From contig NZ_JBEPOH010000001.1 of NCBI RefSeq assembly GCF_040546685.1, positions 806,001-870,000 on the forward strand: DNA of 64,000 nucleotides, read 5' to 3'. Numbering within the stretch: position 1 is the first letter of the stretch; every line of letters starts with the position of its first letter. Below are positions 9,656 through 18,016 of this stretch, in pieces. Below the pieces are notes generated by a model, which was not told the origin of the DNA, made no database searches, and saw only the letters and a list, made by a program, of their open reading frames with translations. This DNA comes from Variovorax sp. OAS795. GTDB lineage: Bacteria; Pseudomonadota; Gammaproteobacteria; Burkholderiales; Burkholderiaceae_C. Position numbers and translations under genes: made by a program.

Positions 9656-10615
9656 TCAGCCTTCGAGGGCCTTCCACATCTCCACGTCGCGCTCCGCCGT
9701 CCACACGCGCGGATCGGCGTGGCCTGAGGCTTCGTCGTACGCGCGGCTCACGTCGAAGGGCATGCAGTGGTCGAAGATCACCCACTGGCTGTACTTGGGC
9801 TTGAGCTTTTCGTAGGTGTCCTTGTAGACCGTGTTCAGGTCACGGCCGGCCTTCACGCCCTCTTGCACGCTGGCGTACACGTCGGAGATGAAGTTGCGCG
9901 TGCCGGTCAGGCCCTCGGCCACTTCGGCCGGCGTGGTGAGCGCGGCGCCGCGGCCCGGCACCAGCGCCGCGGGCTTGAGCGCCGCGATGTTGTCCAGCGT
10001 CTGCGGCCAGTCCTGGAAATAGGCGTCGCCGGCATACGGCGTGGCGCCGAACTCGACCAGGTCGCCCGACAGCAGCGTGCGCTCCTGGGGCAGCCAAACG
10101 ACCGTGTCGCCCTTGGTGTGGCCGCGGCCCAGCTGGAGGAGCTGCACTTCGAGCTTGCCGAGCCACAGCGTCATCTTGCCGCTGAAGGTCATGGTGGGCC
10201 AGGTCAGGCCCGGCGGCACCGTTTCCACGTTCTGGAACAGGCGCGGAAAGCGGCCGATTTCGCTCGCCTTGTCCTGCTCGCCGCGCTCCACGATCAGGTC
10301 GCGGGTGTCCTGGCTGGCCAGGATGTGCTCGGCTCCATAGCCGGCCGCGCCCAGCACGCGCACCGCGTGGTAGTGCGTGAGCACCACGTACTTGATGGGC
10401 TTGTCGGTCACTTCGCGGATGCGGCGCACCACGTCGGCCGCCATGGCCGGCGTGGCCTGGGTGTCGGCCACCAGCACGCAGTCGTCGCCGATCACGATGC
10501 CGGTGTTGGGGTCGCCCTCGGCCGTATAGGCCCATGCGTGCTCCGAAATCTGGCTGAAGGTGATCTTCTTTTCTTCCAGGTCGGCCTGGCTTGCGAACTT
10601 CTTGGCTTGGCTCAT
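9656..10615 (-). CDS. MBL-fold protein of the homogentisate operon, altered metal site
   Basis: A 319-residue cytoplasmic metallo-beta-lactamase-fold protein with no signal peptide. The first motif reads THYHAVRVLGA, so the two zinc-1 histidines of HxHxDH are kept but the Asp and His that bind the second metal are V and R. The third ligand region GRGHTKGD and a late HCMPF are present, as is GDLVEFG. The gene is first in the minus-strand aromatic operon and divergent from an IclR regulator. Its substrate is unknown; a thioester or lactone hydrolase acting on a pathway intermediate is possible but not shown. Confidence 0.85.
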   Translation of the reverse strand: MSQAKKFASQADLEEKKITFSQISEHAWAYTAEGDPNTGIVIGDDCVLVADTQATPAMAADVVRRIREVTDKPIKYVVLTHYHAVRVLGAAGYGAEHILASQDTRDLIVERGEQDKASEIGRFPRLFQNVETVPPGLTWPTMTFSGKMTLWLGKLEVQLLQLGRGHTKGDTVVWLPQERTLLSGDLVEFGATPYAGDAYFQDWPQTLDNIAALKPAALVPGRGAALTTPAEVAEGLTGTRNFISDVYASVQEGVKAGRDLNTVYKDTYEKLKPKYSQWVIFDHCMPFDVSRAYDEASGHADPRVWTAERDVEMWKALEG

Positions 10616-10661
10616 TGGGTGTGTCTCCGTCGGGGTGAGTGGGAATTTGGATTCGTCTAAA

Positions 10662-10675
10662 GCGAACGAATTCGC
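10662..10675. promoter_or_regulatory. Inverted repeat between IclR and MBL genes
   Basis: GCGAA and TTCGC flank a 4-bp spacer (GCGAACGAATTCGC) in the 99-bp divergent intergenic region. ACGAATGCG at 10681-10689 partly repeats one half. It is a plausible operator for the adjacent IclR regulator; no footprint evidence. Confidence 0.4.
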
Positions 10676-10714
10676 AGTTAACGAATGCGTGGAGTGTAAA
10701 CCTCGGATCAGTTA

Positions 10715-11626
10715 ATGTCTAATCCCTTCTCCATGAACGAACAACCAGACATCCGGCCGGGCACCGCAGCCAGTGACAACGACCGCGCCGCCCAGCGCGG
10801 CATCCAGAGCATCGAGGTGGGCGGCCAGCTGCTGCGCGCGCTGGTGCACCACGGCCGGCCGATGGCGCTGAAGGACCTGGCGCGCGAAGCCGACATGACC
10901 GCCGCCAAGGCCCATCCCTACATGGTGAGCTTCGGGCGGCTCGGCCTGATCGAACAGGACCGCGCCAGCGGCCACTATCTGCTCGGGCCGCTGGCCTTGC
11001 AACTGGGGCTCATCAGCCTGCAGCAGGCCGACCCGGTGCACATCGCCACGCCGCTCATCGCCGAAGTGGCGCAGAGCCTCGGCCACACGGTGGCGCTGGC
11101 GGTCTGGGGCGCGCGGGGCGCCACCATCGTGCGCACGGCCGAATCGCCCTCGCCGGTGCACGTGAACATGCGGCACGGCACGGTGTTCTCGCTCACCAAC
11201 ACGGCCTCGGGCCGCATCTTCGCGGCCTACCTTGCTCCCGACACGGTCAGGCAACTGCTGGACGCCGAGCGCCTGCGAGAGAAGCAGCGCAAGGCCGGCG
11301 AAGCGGTGCCCGAGGCCGGCATGCCCCCGCAACCGCCGCTGCCGTCGTGGAGCGAGTTCGAGCGCCAGCTGCAGGAAGTGCGGGTGCACGGCATCAGCCG
11401 CTCCGAAGGCGAGGTGATCGAAGGCGTGAGCGCCATGGCCGCGCCGGTGTTCGACCACACGGGCGCGATCGTGCTGTCGGTCACGGCCATCGGCCCGGCG
11501 GCCATCTTCGACACCGCCTGGGACGGCGACATCGCGCGCGCGCTCAAGGCCTGCGCGGGCACGGTGTCGGGGCGGCTGGGCGCCACGCCGGGCGGCAGAA
11601 GCGCTTCGGCAGCACCGGGTCCGTGA
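10715..11626 (+). CDS. IclR-family regulator of the homogentisate cluster
   Basis: A 303-residue transcription factor. A winged helix-turn-helix occupies about residues 30-90 (GGQLLRALVHHGRPMALKDL, then READMTAAKAHPYMVSFGRL), followed by the IclR effector domain to about residue 280 (HIATPLIAEVAQSLGHTVAL, SRSEGEVIEGVSAMAAPVFD). The effector domain has an insert rich in K, P and A at about 190-215. The gene is divergent from the MBL-hydroxylase-hmgA-fahA block, so it probably controls that block, comparable to MhaR in position. The ATG at 10715 is the first; a second ATG at 10733 is possible, and neither has a strong ribosome-binding site. Confidence 0.9.
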   Translation: MSNPFSMNEQPDIRPGTAASDNDRAAQRGIQSIEVGGQLLRALVHHGRPMALKDLAREADMTAAKAHPYMVSFGRLGLIEQDRASGHYLLGPLALQLGLISLQQADPVHIATPLIAEVAQSLGHTVALAVWGARGATIVRTAESPSPVHVNMRHGTVFSLTNTASGRIFAAYLAPDTVRQLLDAERLREKQRKAGEAVPEAGMPPQPPLPSWSEFERQLQEVRVHGISRSEGEVIEGVSAMAAPVFDHTGAIVLSVTAIGPAAIFDTAWDGDIARALKACAGTVSGRLGATPGGRSASAAPGP

Positions 11627-11805
11627 CCCTGGCCGCCGCGTTCCGAAGACCGCGGCCGAAGCCAAACCCCGACTGAGCGCACTCCGTCACGCTGTGCGCA
11701 GCGCAATGGTTGCGAGATTGATTCCTGCGGTTGTTTTCCTGGTGGGCCTTTCCACAATCGGCCGGAAAGCCCCGGCACCAGGGGCCATCTTCAGGGAGAA
11801 CCATC

Positions 11806-12870
11806 ATGTCCGCACCCGGCGGCGTGCCTTGCGCACGCCCCTCCGAGCGAGGGCAGGTGACGCCCGCAAGTCTCTGGTTGTCGATCTTCCTCGCGGGATT
11901 CGTCGTCATCGCCGGCCTGCTGCTCCAGACTTTGCTCACGCCCATTCCCTACGGAGACCTCGCCCGCATCGGCCGCATCTCGGACCACGACTTCGGCTGG
12001 CGCGACGCCCAGCCCCACGTGGCGCCTGCGGAGCTCGAAGGCGTGCCCGTGGCGGAGGCCGACATCCTCGTGATCGGCGACAGCTTCTCGGCCACCCATG
12101 TCTGGCAGTCCCGCCTCCAGAGGGCGGGTTACGGCGTGGCCACGGTGTTCTGGGACAGCCTCGACGAGCGCCTGTGCGGCGATTTCGGCCGCTGGCTGGT
12201 CGGCCCGGGATTTCGCGGCAAGCTGGTCATCGTGGAATCGGTCGAGCGTTTCGTGGCGATCCGAATGGGCCACATGCAGGCGTGCGAGCGCATGGACAAG
12301 CCGCTGAGCGCCCCGGCGGCGCAGCGGGCACGGCCGTCCGAGCAGGTTCCCGCCTTCGCCCTCAATTGGGATGCGCAGTTGATCTCCGGCTGGCTCACCG
12401 CGCGCTGCACCCGTGCGGCCGTTGCAGGGCGCGTCGACAGCGAATGCGATTCGCAGGCGGTCGCCCGGCCTGTAGAGGACGGCTGCAAGCGCTTCTCCCA
12501 CCGCCATTGCAACAGCGCGCTGTTCCTGGCCGGCGACCTCGATCTCGGCGAGATGACGCCCGGGCATGCGGCGCAGATGCACGCCTTCAATCGCGCGCAG
12601 AGCCCTTTGCCGATCCTGTGGATGGTGGTGCCGAACAAATGGACCGCCTACCTGGCGCCCGCGCACTCGCAGGCCTTCGTGACGGAGTTCGTGCGCAGGG
12701 ACCTGGGCCCGGACCTCTTTGCCTTCGCCCAGGCGCAGAAGGCCCGCTTGCGCGACTTCTACTATCCCAACGACACCCACATCTCCACGCAAGGCCAGCT
12801 CGCGCTCGGTGAACGAATGCTGCAGTCGGTGCGGCAGAAGCTGGGCGCCGTCGAACCGGATGGCGGCTGA
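11806..12870 (+). CDS. Membrane-anchored SGNH-like protein
   Basis: A 354-residue protein with one membrane helix at about residues 25-46 (LWLSIFLAGFVVIAGLLLQT) and a large outer domain. Block I of the SGNH fold is visible as ILVIGDSFSATHVW, with the nucleophile Ser in GDSFS, and a late D-T-H within YYPNDTHISTQGQ supplies the Asp-His pair. This arrangement resembles AlgX/AlgJ- and PatB-type O-acetyltransferases more than secreted lipases. The ATG at 11806 follows AGGGAGA by 6 bases and was preferred over an upstream frame opening at 11731. No acetyl-donor (MBOAT or acyltransferase-3) partner is nearby, so the substrate is unknown. Confidence 0.7.
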   Translation: MSAPGGVPCARPSERGQVTPASLWLSIFLAGFVVIAGLLLQTLLTPIPYGDLARIGRISDHDFGWRDAQPHVAPAELEGVPVAEADILVIGDSFSATHVWQSRLQRAGYGVATVFWDSLDERLCGDFGRWLVGPGFRGKLVIVESVERFVAIRMGHMQACERMDKPLSAPAAQRARPSEQVPAFALNWDAQLISGWLTARCTRAAVAGRVDSECDSQAVARPVEDGCKRFSHRHCNSALFLAGDLDLGEMTPGHAAQMHAFNRAQSPLPILWMVVPNKWTAYLAPAHSQAFVTEFVRRDLGPDLFAFAQAQKARLRDFYYPNDTHISTQGQLALGERMLQSVRQKLGAVEPDGG

Positions 12871-12883
12871 GTCGCCTTCGTCT

Positions 12884-13105
12884 TCAGCCCTTCTTGCCGC
12901 CCAGCAGCACCAGCGCACCGCCCACCACGATGGCGGCCACGCTGGCCCAGGCGGGGAAGTTGACCTGTTGCTTCTCCTTCACCGAGAACTCCAGCGGGCC
13001 GAGCTTGGCCTGGTGCGTTTCCTTGGTGAAGCTGAAGCCGCCGAGCCCGAGCCCCGCAATGCCTCCGACGACGAGCAGGATGCCGATGATGCGTGTTGCG
13101 TTCAT
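12884..13105 (-). CDS. DUF3185 small membrane protein
   Basis: A 73-residue protein with two membrane helices: IIGILLVVGGIAGLGLGG near the N-terminus and WASVAAIVVGGALVLLGG near the C-terminus, joined by a short charged loop. Length and layout match DUF3185. The ATG at 13105 has GGAGGAGA just upstream and gives the family N-terminus MNATRIIGI; an extended frame to 13183 is less likely. Function unknown. Confidence 0.85.
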   Translation of the reverse strand: MNATRIIGILLVVGGIAGLGLGGFSFTKETHQAKLGPLEFSVKEKQQVNFPAWASVAAIVVGGALVLLGGKKG

Positions 13106-13155
13106 GGTGGGGTCTCCTCCGGTGATGAAAATCTGGTTGTTGGTGCCAGGCCGGG

Positions 13156-13827
13156 CTACGGCCGCGCCTGCTGGTCCACCCATTGCACGACGTCGGACAC
13201 GGCCGCATCGGTGGCGGCGGCCAGTGCCTTGACGCCGCCGGGCGCGTCGGCGCTCGGCGCCGGACGGCGCACGGTGAAGGTGCGCTGGCCCAGCACGCGG
13301 TCGCCGCCGGCGCCGCCGCGGATCAGCGTGGCGCGCAGGCGGACCAGGCCGACGCTGCTGCCGGCCGATTCGAAGTAGTGGCTGAACTCGTCGAGCGAGA
13401 TGCGCAGGGTGTCGGGCACCCGCCCTTCGGTGCGCGCGATGGTCGCGCTCTCTTCCGGGGCCAGCACGGTGCGCCGCTCGGCCAGCGCGTCGCGCAGCCG
13501 CTGGCGCAGCAGCTGCGCCGGCGGCAGGCTCCAGCGCGACTGCCCGTAGGGACGCAGTTCGTTGGCATCGGCATAGCCGAGGCGGTAGAGGATCTGCGTG
13601 CCATCCAGCCGCGTGTTGCTCTCGATCTCGGCCAGCGCGAGCGTGGGCAATGCCGCCGCGGGCGGCTGGCCGGCGGCGGCCGAGGCGGCGATTCCGGGAC
13701 CGAAGTCGTACAGCGTGGCGCGCGCCGGCTTGTCGGGCAGCGCGCCGCAGCCGGCGAGCAGCAGCGCAAGGCCGATGCCCAGGCAGGCGGCGGCCCGCGC
13801 GAGGGTGGGGGTGGCGTTGTTCTTCAT
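13156..13827 (-). CDS. ABC transport auxiliary lipoprotein (PqiC-like)
   Basis: A 223-residue lipoprotein with a signal peptide ending in the lipobox LLAGCG at about residues 20-26, so it is anchored through an acylated Cys. The mature domain matches the ABC-type auxiliary (PqiC/DUF330-like) fold, with LYDFGP after the lipobox and later LRISLDEFSHYFESAG. It ends an operon encoding an Mla-like permease, ATPase and MCE protein, and probably receives or passes lipid at the outer membrane. Three starts are close together (GTG 13839, ATG 13836, ATG 13827); 13827 gives the best signal peptide and has AAGGTGA upstream. Confidence 0.85.
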   Translation of the reverse strand: MKNNATPTLARAAACLGIGLALLLAGCGALPDKPARATLYDFGPGIAASAAAGQPPAAALPTLALAEIESNTRLDGTQILYRLGYADANELRPYGQSRWSLPPAQLLRQRLRDALAERRTVLAPEESATIARTEGRVPDTLRISLDEFSHYFESAGSSVGLVRLRATLIRGGAGGDRVLGQRTFTVRRPAPSADAPGGVKALAAATDAAVSDVVQWVDQQARP

Positions 13828-13841
13828 GGTCGTCATCACCT

Positions 13842-14813
13842 TCAGGGGCGTGCCAGGGAATCGGCGGCCGGCGGCGCGGAGAAGCCGGGCTCGCCGGGGC
13901 CGGCGGCGGTGCCGCCGTTGCCGAACAGCAGCGATTGCGGGTTGTCGTTGATGCCGTCGGCGGCGCGGCCGAGGCGGCGCACCGCGCGCGAGGTGTCGTC
14001 GGCCACGCGGTTCACACGCGGCAGCGTGGCCGAGTTGAACGAATCGACCGCCTGCGCCAGCGACTTGGTGCCGTCGCTGAGCCGCTGGACCGGTCCGTCC
14101 GGCGCATTCAGCCGGTTCACGGTGGTGTTGAAGTTGTTGGCCACGCGCGAGACGTCGCCGGCCGCCTTCTTCACCGACGTCATCGTGCCGGGCAGCGCCG
14201 CCAGCGCGGGGTTCACGCCGGTCTTCACGGTGTTGTCGAGCTGCTTGATGAGGACGTTGGCACTGGCCGAGGCGGCCGCGATGTTCTCGAGCGCGTCGGC
14301 CGCGCGTTTCTGGTTGGCGTCGCCCAGCAGGGTGTTGGCGCGCCGGGTCACTTCTTCCACCTGGTTGATGATGGCTTCGCCGCGGTCCTGCAATTGCGCC
14401 AGCATCGAGGGCTTGAGCGGAATCCGCGGCGGATCGTCGTTGTTGGGCTTGAGCGCGACGTTCGATTCGCCCTTGTCGTCCAGCGCGATGAAGGCCAGCC
14501 CGGTCACGCCCTGGTAGCTCAGCGTGGCAAAGCTCGAGGTGGTGAGCGGCACGCGCTCGTCGACCGTGATGCGCACGCGCACATTGCCTTTCACCTTGGG
14601 ATCGAAGTCGATCGAGGCCACCTTGCCGACCGCGATGCCGCGGTAGCGCACCATGGCCTGCGGCTGCAGGCCGCTGACCGCGTCGCGGGTGGAGAGCTCG
14701 TAGATGTTGCGCACGGTGTTGTCGCGCGTGAACCAGATCACCAGGCCCACGAGTGCGGCGATGAGGCCGAGCACGAAGGCGCCGGCGGCGATGGCATGGG
14801 CTTTGTTTTCCAT
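13842..14813 (-). CDS. MlaD-like MCE-domain protein
   Basis: A 323-residue MCE protein: one N-terminal membrane helix (AIAAGAFVLGLIAALVGLVI, about residues 7-27), an MCE domain (about 38-120) with VRYRGIAVGKVASIDFD and the GVTGLAFIAL signature, then a long helical C-terminal region (about 140-290). MCE proteins form hexameric rings that carry phospholipids across the periplasm. It lies 14 bp downstream of the ATPase and just before the auxiliary lipoprotein. The C-terminal helical extension is longer than in E. coli MlaD and closer to the PqiB/Let style of tunnel-forming helices. Confidence 0.92.
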   Translation of the reverse strand: MENKAHAIAAGAFVLGLIAALVGLVIWFTRDNTVRNIYELSTRDAVSGLQPQAMVRYRGIAVGKVASIDFDPKVKGNVRVRITVDERVPLTTSSFATLSYQGVTGLAFIALDDKGESNVALKPNNDDPPRIPLKPSMLAQLQDRGEAIINQVEEVTRRANTLLGDANQKRAADALENIAAASASANVLIKQLDNTVKTGVNPALAALPGTMTSVKKAAGDVSRVANNFNTTVNRLNAPDGPVQRLSDGTKSLAQAVDSFNSATLPRVNRVADDTSRAVRRLGRAADGINDNPQSLLFGNGGTAAGPGEPGFSAPPAADSLARP

Positions 14814-14827
14814 GGTGTGGCTACCTT

Positions 14828-15640
14828 TCAGTGGGCCGCGCCGACGGACGGCGGCGGGGCTTCGGCGGGTTTGTCATGCAGGGCCTCCAGGGCACGCTGG
14901 CCGCGCCCTCCCAGAAAGTATTCGTGGATGAACGGATGCGGATACGCGATGACCTCGCGCGCCGAGCCGCTGGTGATGACCTTGTGGTCGGCCAGCACCG
15001 CGATGCGGGTGCTCAGGTCGAACAGGGTGTCCAGGTCGTGCGTGACCATCACCACCGTCAGTCCCAGTTCGCGGTGCAGGCCGCGCAGCAGGTCGCAGAA
15101 ACTGTCGGAGGCCTCGGGGTCCAGGCCCGCGGTGGGTTCGTCCAGCAGCAAGAGCGGCGGGTCCATGATGAGCGCGCGTGCCAGCGCCACGCGCTTGATC
15201 ATGCCGCCCGACAGGTCCGCCGGGCTCATGTTGGCGTGCCGCGGCTCCAGGCCCACCATCTGCAGCTTGACCAGGGCGGCGTTGCGGATCAGCTCGTCGG
15301 GCAGCAGCTTGAGCTCGCGCAGCGGGAAGGCGATGTTCTCGAGCACGCTGAAGGCCGAGAACAGCGCGCCGTGCTGGAACAGCATGCCCACGTTGGCCGC
15401 GCCCTGGGCGCTGAGCTCGCCGGGCGCCTGGCCCAGCACCTCGACCGTGCCCTTCGAAGGCTTCTCCAGGCCGAGGATCTGGCGCAGCAGCACCGTCTTG
15501 CCGGTGCCCGAGCCGCCGACCAGCGACAGCACCTCGCCGCGCTCGATGCGCAGGTCGAGCTCGCGGTGCACCACGTGCTCGCCATCGGCGTTCTTGAACA
15601 CCGTCCAGAGCCTGCTGATGTCGACGACGGGGGTGGTCAT
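14828..15640 (-). CDS. MlaF-like ABC ATPase
   Basis: A 270-residue ABC ATPase of the lipid-transport MlaF group. Walker A is GGSGTGKT (42-49), the signature is LSGGMIKRVALARAL with the non-standard GGM typical of MlaF, and Walker B is LLLLDEPTAGLDP. The ATG at 15640 overlaps the stop of the permease gene by 4 bp (ATGA). It powers movement of lipid through the permease at 15637-16803. Confidence 0.95.
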   Translation of the reverse strand: MTTPVVDISRLWTVFKNADGEHVVHRELDLRIERGEVLSLVGGSGTGKTVLLRQILGLEKPSKGTVEVLGQAPGELSAQGAANVGMLFQHGALFSAFSVLENIAFPLRELKLLPDELIRNAALVKLQMVGLEPRHANMSPADLSGGMIKRVALARALIMDPPLLLLDEPTAGLDPEASDSFCDLLRGLHRELGLTVVMVTHDLDTLFDLSTRIAVLADHKVITSGSAREVIAYPHPFIHEYFLGGRGQRALEALHDKPAEAPPPSVGAAH

Positions 15641-16803
15641 GCCCGGAACCCCACGCCCTTGAACAGCACTGCGAACAGCGCATCGACCAGGATCACCGCG
15701 GTGATGGAGGTCACGACCGACGAGGTGGTGCCGCGGCCCAGGCTCTCGGTGTTGGGCTTCACCTTCATGCCGAAGTAGCAGCCGATCAGCGCGATCAGGA
15801 TGCCGAACACCGCCGACTTCGCCAGCGCGAGCCAGAGGTTCGCGATCGGGACGGCGCGCGGCAGCGCCGACAGGAAATAGGCCGGCGAAATGTCGAGCGC
15901 GGCATCGGCCGCCAGCATGCCGCCCACCAGCGCCGCCATCGAGGTCCAGAGGCTGATCAGCGGCATGGCGATGGCCAGCGCCATCACGCGCGGCATCACG
16001 AGCCTGAAGCCGTGCGGAATGCCCATCACGCGCATGGCGTCGAGCTCTTCGGTCACGCGCATGACGCCGATCTGCGCCGTGATGGCCGAGCCCGAGCGTC
16101 CCGCGATCAGCACCGCGGCCAGCACCGGCCCGAGCTCGCGGATCAGCGACAGCCCCAGGATGTTGACCACGAAGGCCTCGGCGCCGTACTGGCGCAGCTG
16201 CTGCGAGATCAGGTAGGCCAGCACCACGCCGATCAGCAGGCCGACCAGCGCCGTGATGTGCAGCGCCGTGGCGCCGAACTGGTAGAGGTGCCCCGAGAAA
16301 TCGCGCCAGGGCGCGCGGTGCGGCGCCCGCACGAGCGTGCAGGCATCGAGCGCGAGTTGGCCGATCAAACCGACAAAATCGCGCATCACCTCCAGCGCGC
16401 GCGATCCGGTGTGCGAGAAATGCTTCACCCGCTCGGCCAGCGTGGGCGGCGGCTCGTCGGGTGTTCCCACGGTGTACAGCGCGACCTGGTCGAGCACCGC
16501 CTTGTGCTGCGGCGACATCTCCAGCGTGGCCGGCCAGTCGTGGCGCCAGTGCTCCCACAGCAGCTGTGCGCCGATGTGGTCGAGCTGCTCGATGGGGCGC
16601 AGGTCCCAGGCGCGGTCGTCGGCCGGCGGCGCCGCGGCCAGGTCCTTGGCGAGCGACTGCCACGAGGCGCGCGAGGACATGGCCAGCGTGGTCCATCGGC
16701 CGCTTGCCACGGTCCAGCGGCGGCCGTCCTGATCGCGCTCTTCGACGCGCGGCAACACGCTGCCGGCGGCGGGTGCGGCGGCAGTCGAAGTTGCTAGGGA
16801 CAT
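15637..16803 (-). CDS. MlaE-like permease with N-terminal STAS-like domain
   Basis: A 388-residue permease. Residues about 1-125 are soluble and contain WDLRPIEQLDHIGAQLLWEH, similar to a STAS (MlaB-like) domain; residues about 150-388 form the MlaE membrane domain with GLLIGVVLAYLISQQL, IRELGPVLAAVLIAGRSGSA and TEELDAMRVMGI, the coupling region conserved in MlaE. The fusion explains why no separate mlaB gene is present. ATG 16803 was chosen; the frame stays open to 16932 with no better start. It is the first gene of the operon permease-ATPase-MCE-lipoprotein. Confidence 0.9.
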   Translation of the reverse strand: MSLATSTAAAPAAGSVLPRVEERDQDGRRWTVASGRWTTLAMSSRASWQSLAKDLAAAPPADDRAWDLRPIEQLDHIGAQLLWEHWRHDWPATLEMSPQHKAVLDQVALYTVGTPDEPPPTLAERVKHFSHTGSRALEVMRDFVGLIGQLALDACTLVRAPHRAPWRDFSGHLYQFGATALHITALVGLLIGVVLAYLISQQLRQYGAEAFVVNILGLSLIRELGPVLAAVLIAGRSGSAITAQIGVMRVTEELDAMRVMGIPHGFRLVMPRVMALAIAMPLISLWTSMAALVGGMLAADAALDISPAYFLSALPRAVPIANLWLALAKSAVFGILIALIGCYFGMKVKPNTESLGRGTTSSVVTSITAVILVDALFAVLFKGVGFRA

Positions 16804-16951
16804 GATGTGGCGAGGCAGGGCGAGGTAAGAAAAAAGAGGCGGTCTCGAAGGGCGCATCGTAACCGGGTGATTCGGCTTGCCTCGTGCGTTGCGGCGCCGC
16901 TTTGCGTAGGGCGGAACGCCGTCCGGTGGCACATATCCGGCCGTCCCGCGG

Positions 16952-17878
16952 TCAGTGCCAGGCCCGCGCCAGCGCGTTCCATGCGCTGGCGATGACCGGC
17001 TCGTTGCGCCGCGCCGCCAGCGAGACGAAACGCAGCGCGCAATCGAGCTGCACGCGGTCGGCCATCACGAGGCCGTGCGACTGGCTCTCGCGGATGGCGA
17101 TCGAATCGCGCAGGAGGCTCAGGCCCACACCGGATTTCAGCAGGTCGAGCATCGAGGCTTCCTGGTCCACCAGCGCCACCCGGCGCGGCGAGAGCCCGAG
17201 CGGGCCGAACACCTTGTCCAGCAGCCGGTGGTGCGCCGACTCTGGCGGCGTGGCCAGCCACGGCAACGCGGCCAGCGCCTTCCAGTCGCGGCCCAGCACC
17301 TGGGGCCCCCAGCCCGCCGGCGCGACCACCCGGTAGGTGAAGCGCGTGAGCGTGCGTGCCGCGAGCGGCGTCGGGGCGGCGGCATCGCGGCTGCCGTCGG
17401 CATCGGCATCGGCATCGGCATCAAGGTGAAAGCCGACGTCGAGCTCGCCCCGCAGCACCTGCGCCAGCACCGTGCCGCTCATGCCGTGGCGCAGTTCGGT
17501 CTCGATCTGCGGGGCCGACTCCACCAGTTCGCGCAGGAACACGCCCAGGCGGGTGAACGCCGGGTCGAGGATGGTGCCGATGCGCAGCGCCCCGCGCACG
17601 GTGCCCTGCAGGTTGCGTGCGGCCTGCTGCAGGTCGCCCACCGCAGAGAGCACGCGCTCGGCCTGCGGCAGCAGCGCGGCGCCATCGGCCGTGAGGGCCA
17701 GCCCGTGCGGCGTGCGGGTGAAGAGCTGGAGCCCGGTTTCCTCGGCCAGGCGCTTGAGCTGGAGGCTCACGGCCGGCTGGGTCAGGTGCAGCCGCTCGGC
17801 CGCACGCGAGACGCTGCCTTCGCGCGCCGCGAGCACGAAGGCGCGGAGGATCTGGAGGTCCGGGGCAGCGGCAGTCAT
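16952..17878 (-). CDS. LysR-family regulator, possibly leaderless
   Basis: A 308-residue LysR-type regulator with an N-terminal helix-turn-helix (about residues 8-66; SVSRAAERLHLTQPAVSLQL) and a LysR substrate-binding domain (about 92-300). A short acidic run of alternating D and A at about 152-160 is encoded by a hexamer repeat. The gene is divergent from the GMC oxidoreductase and is the likely controller of it. No ribosome-binding site precedes ATG 17878; instead a palindrome with a TATAAA hexamer lies immediately upstream, so the mRNA may lack a leader. Confidence 0.92.
   Translation of the reverse strand: MTAAAPDLQILRAFVLAAREGSVSRAAERLHLTQPAVSLQLKRLAEETGLQLFTRTPHGLALTADGAALLPQAERVLSAVGDLQQAARNLQGTVRGALRIGTILDPAFTRLGVFLRELVESAPQIETELRHGMSGTVLAQVLRGELDVGFHLDADADADADGSRDAAAPTPLAARTLTRFTYRVVAPAGWGPQVLGRDWKALAALPWLATPPESAHHRLLDKVFGPLGLSPRRVALVDQEASMLDLLKSGVGLSLLRDSIAIRESQSHGLVMADRVQLDCALRFVSLAARRNEPVIASAWNALARAWH
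17395..17422. repeat. Hexamer tandem repeat inside the LysR gene
   Basis: CATCGG is repeated three times plus CATC (17401-17422), with a near-copy CGTCGG just before. The unit is two codons, so copy-number changes keep frame and only lengthen the D-A run in the regulator. Confidence 0.8.
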
Positions 17879-17894
17879 ATAAGTGCGGTTTATA
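17878..17894. promoter_or_regulatory. LysR-type box overlapping the lysR start
   Basis: TATAAGTGCGGTTTATA is a perfect inverted repeat (TATAA, 7-bp spacer, TTATA) and contains T-N11-A, the LysR-type box. Its first base is part of the lysR start codon, so a bound regulator would block its own gene; the divergent GMC gene starts 123 bp away. Confidence 0.55.
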
Positions 17895-18016
17895 CGCCAG
17901 CGGCGCCGAAATCATTGGCTTTTTGCCCGGGGCCTGGGCGAAACTGCCTGCAGAGGCCGGGCAAGGCCCATGAGCATCGAAAATATCGTTCACCCATCCG
18001 GAGACAAGCAGGCGCC

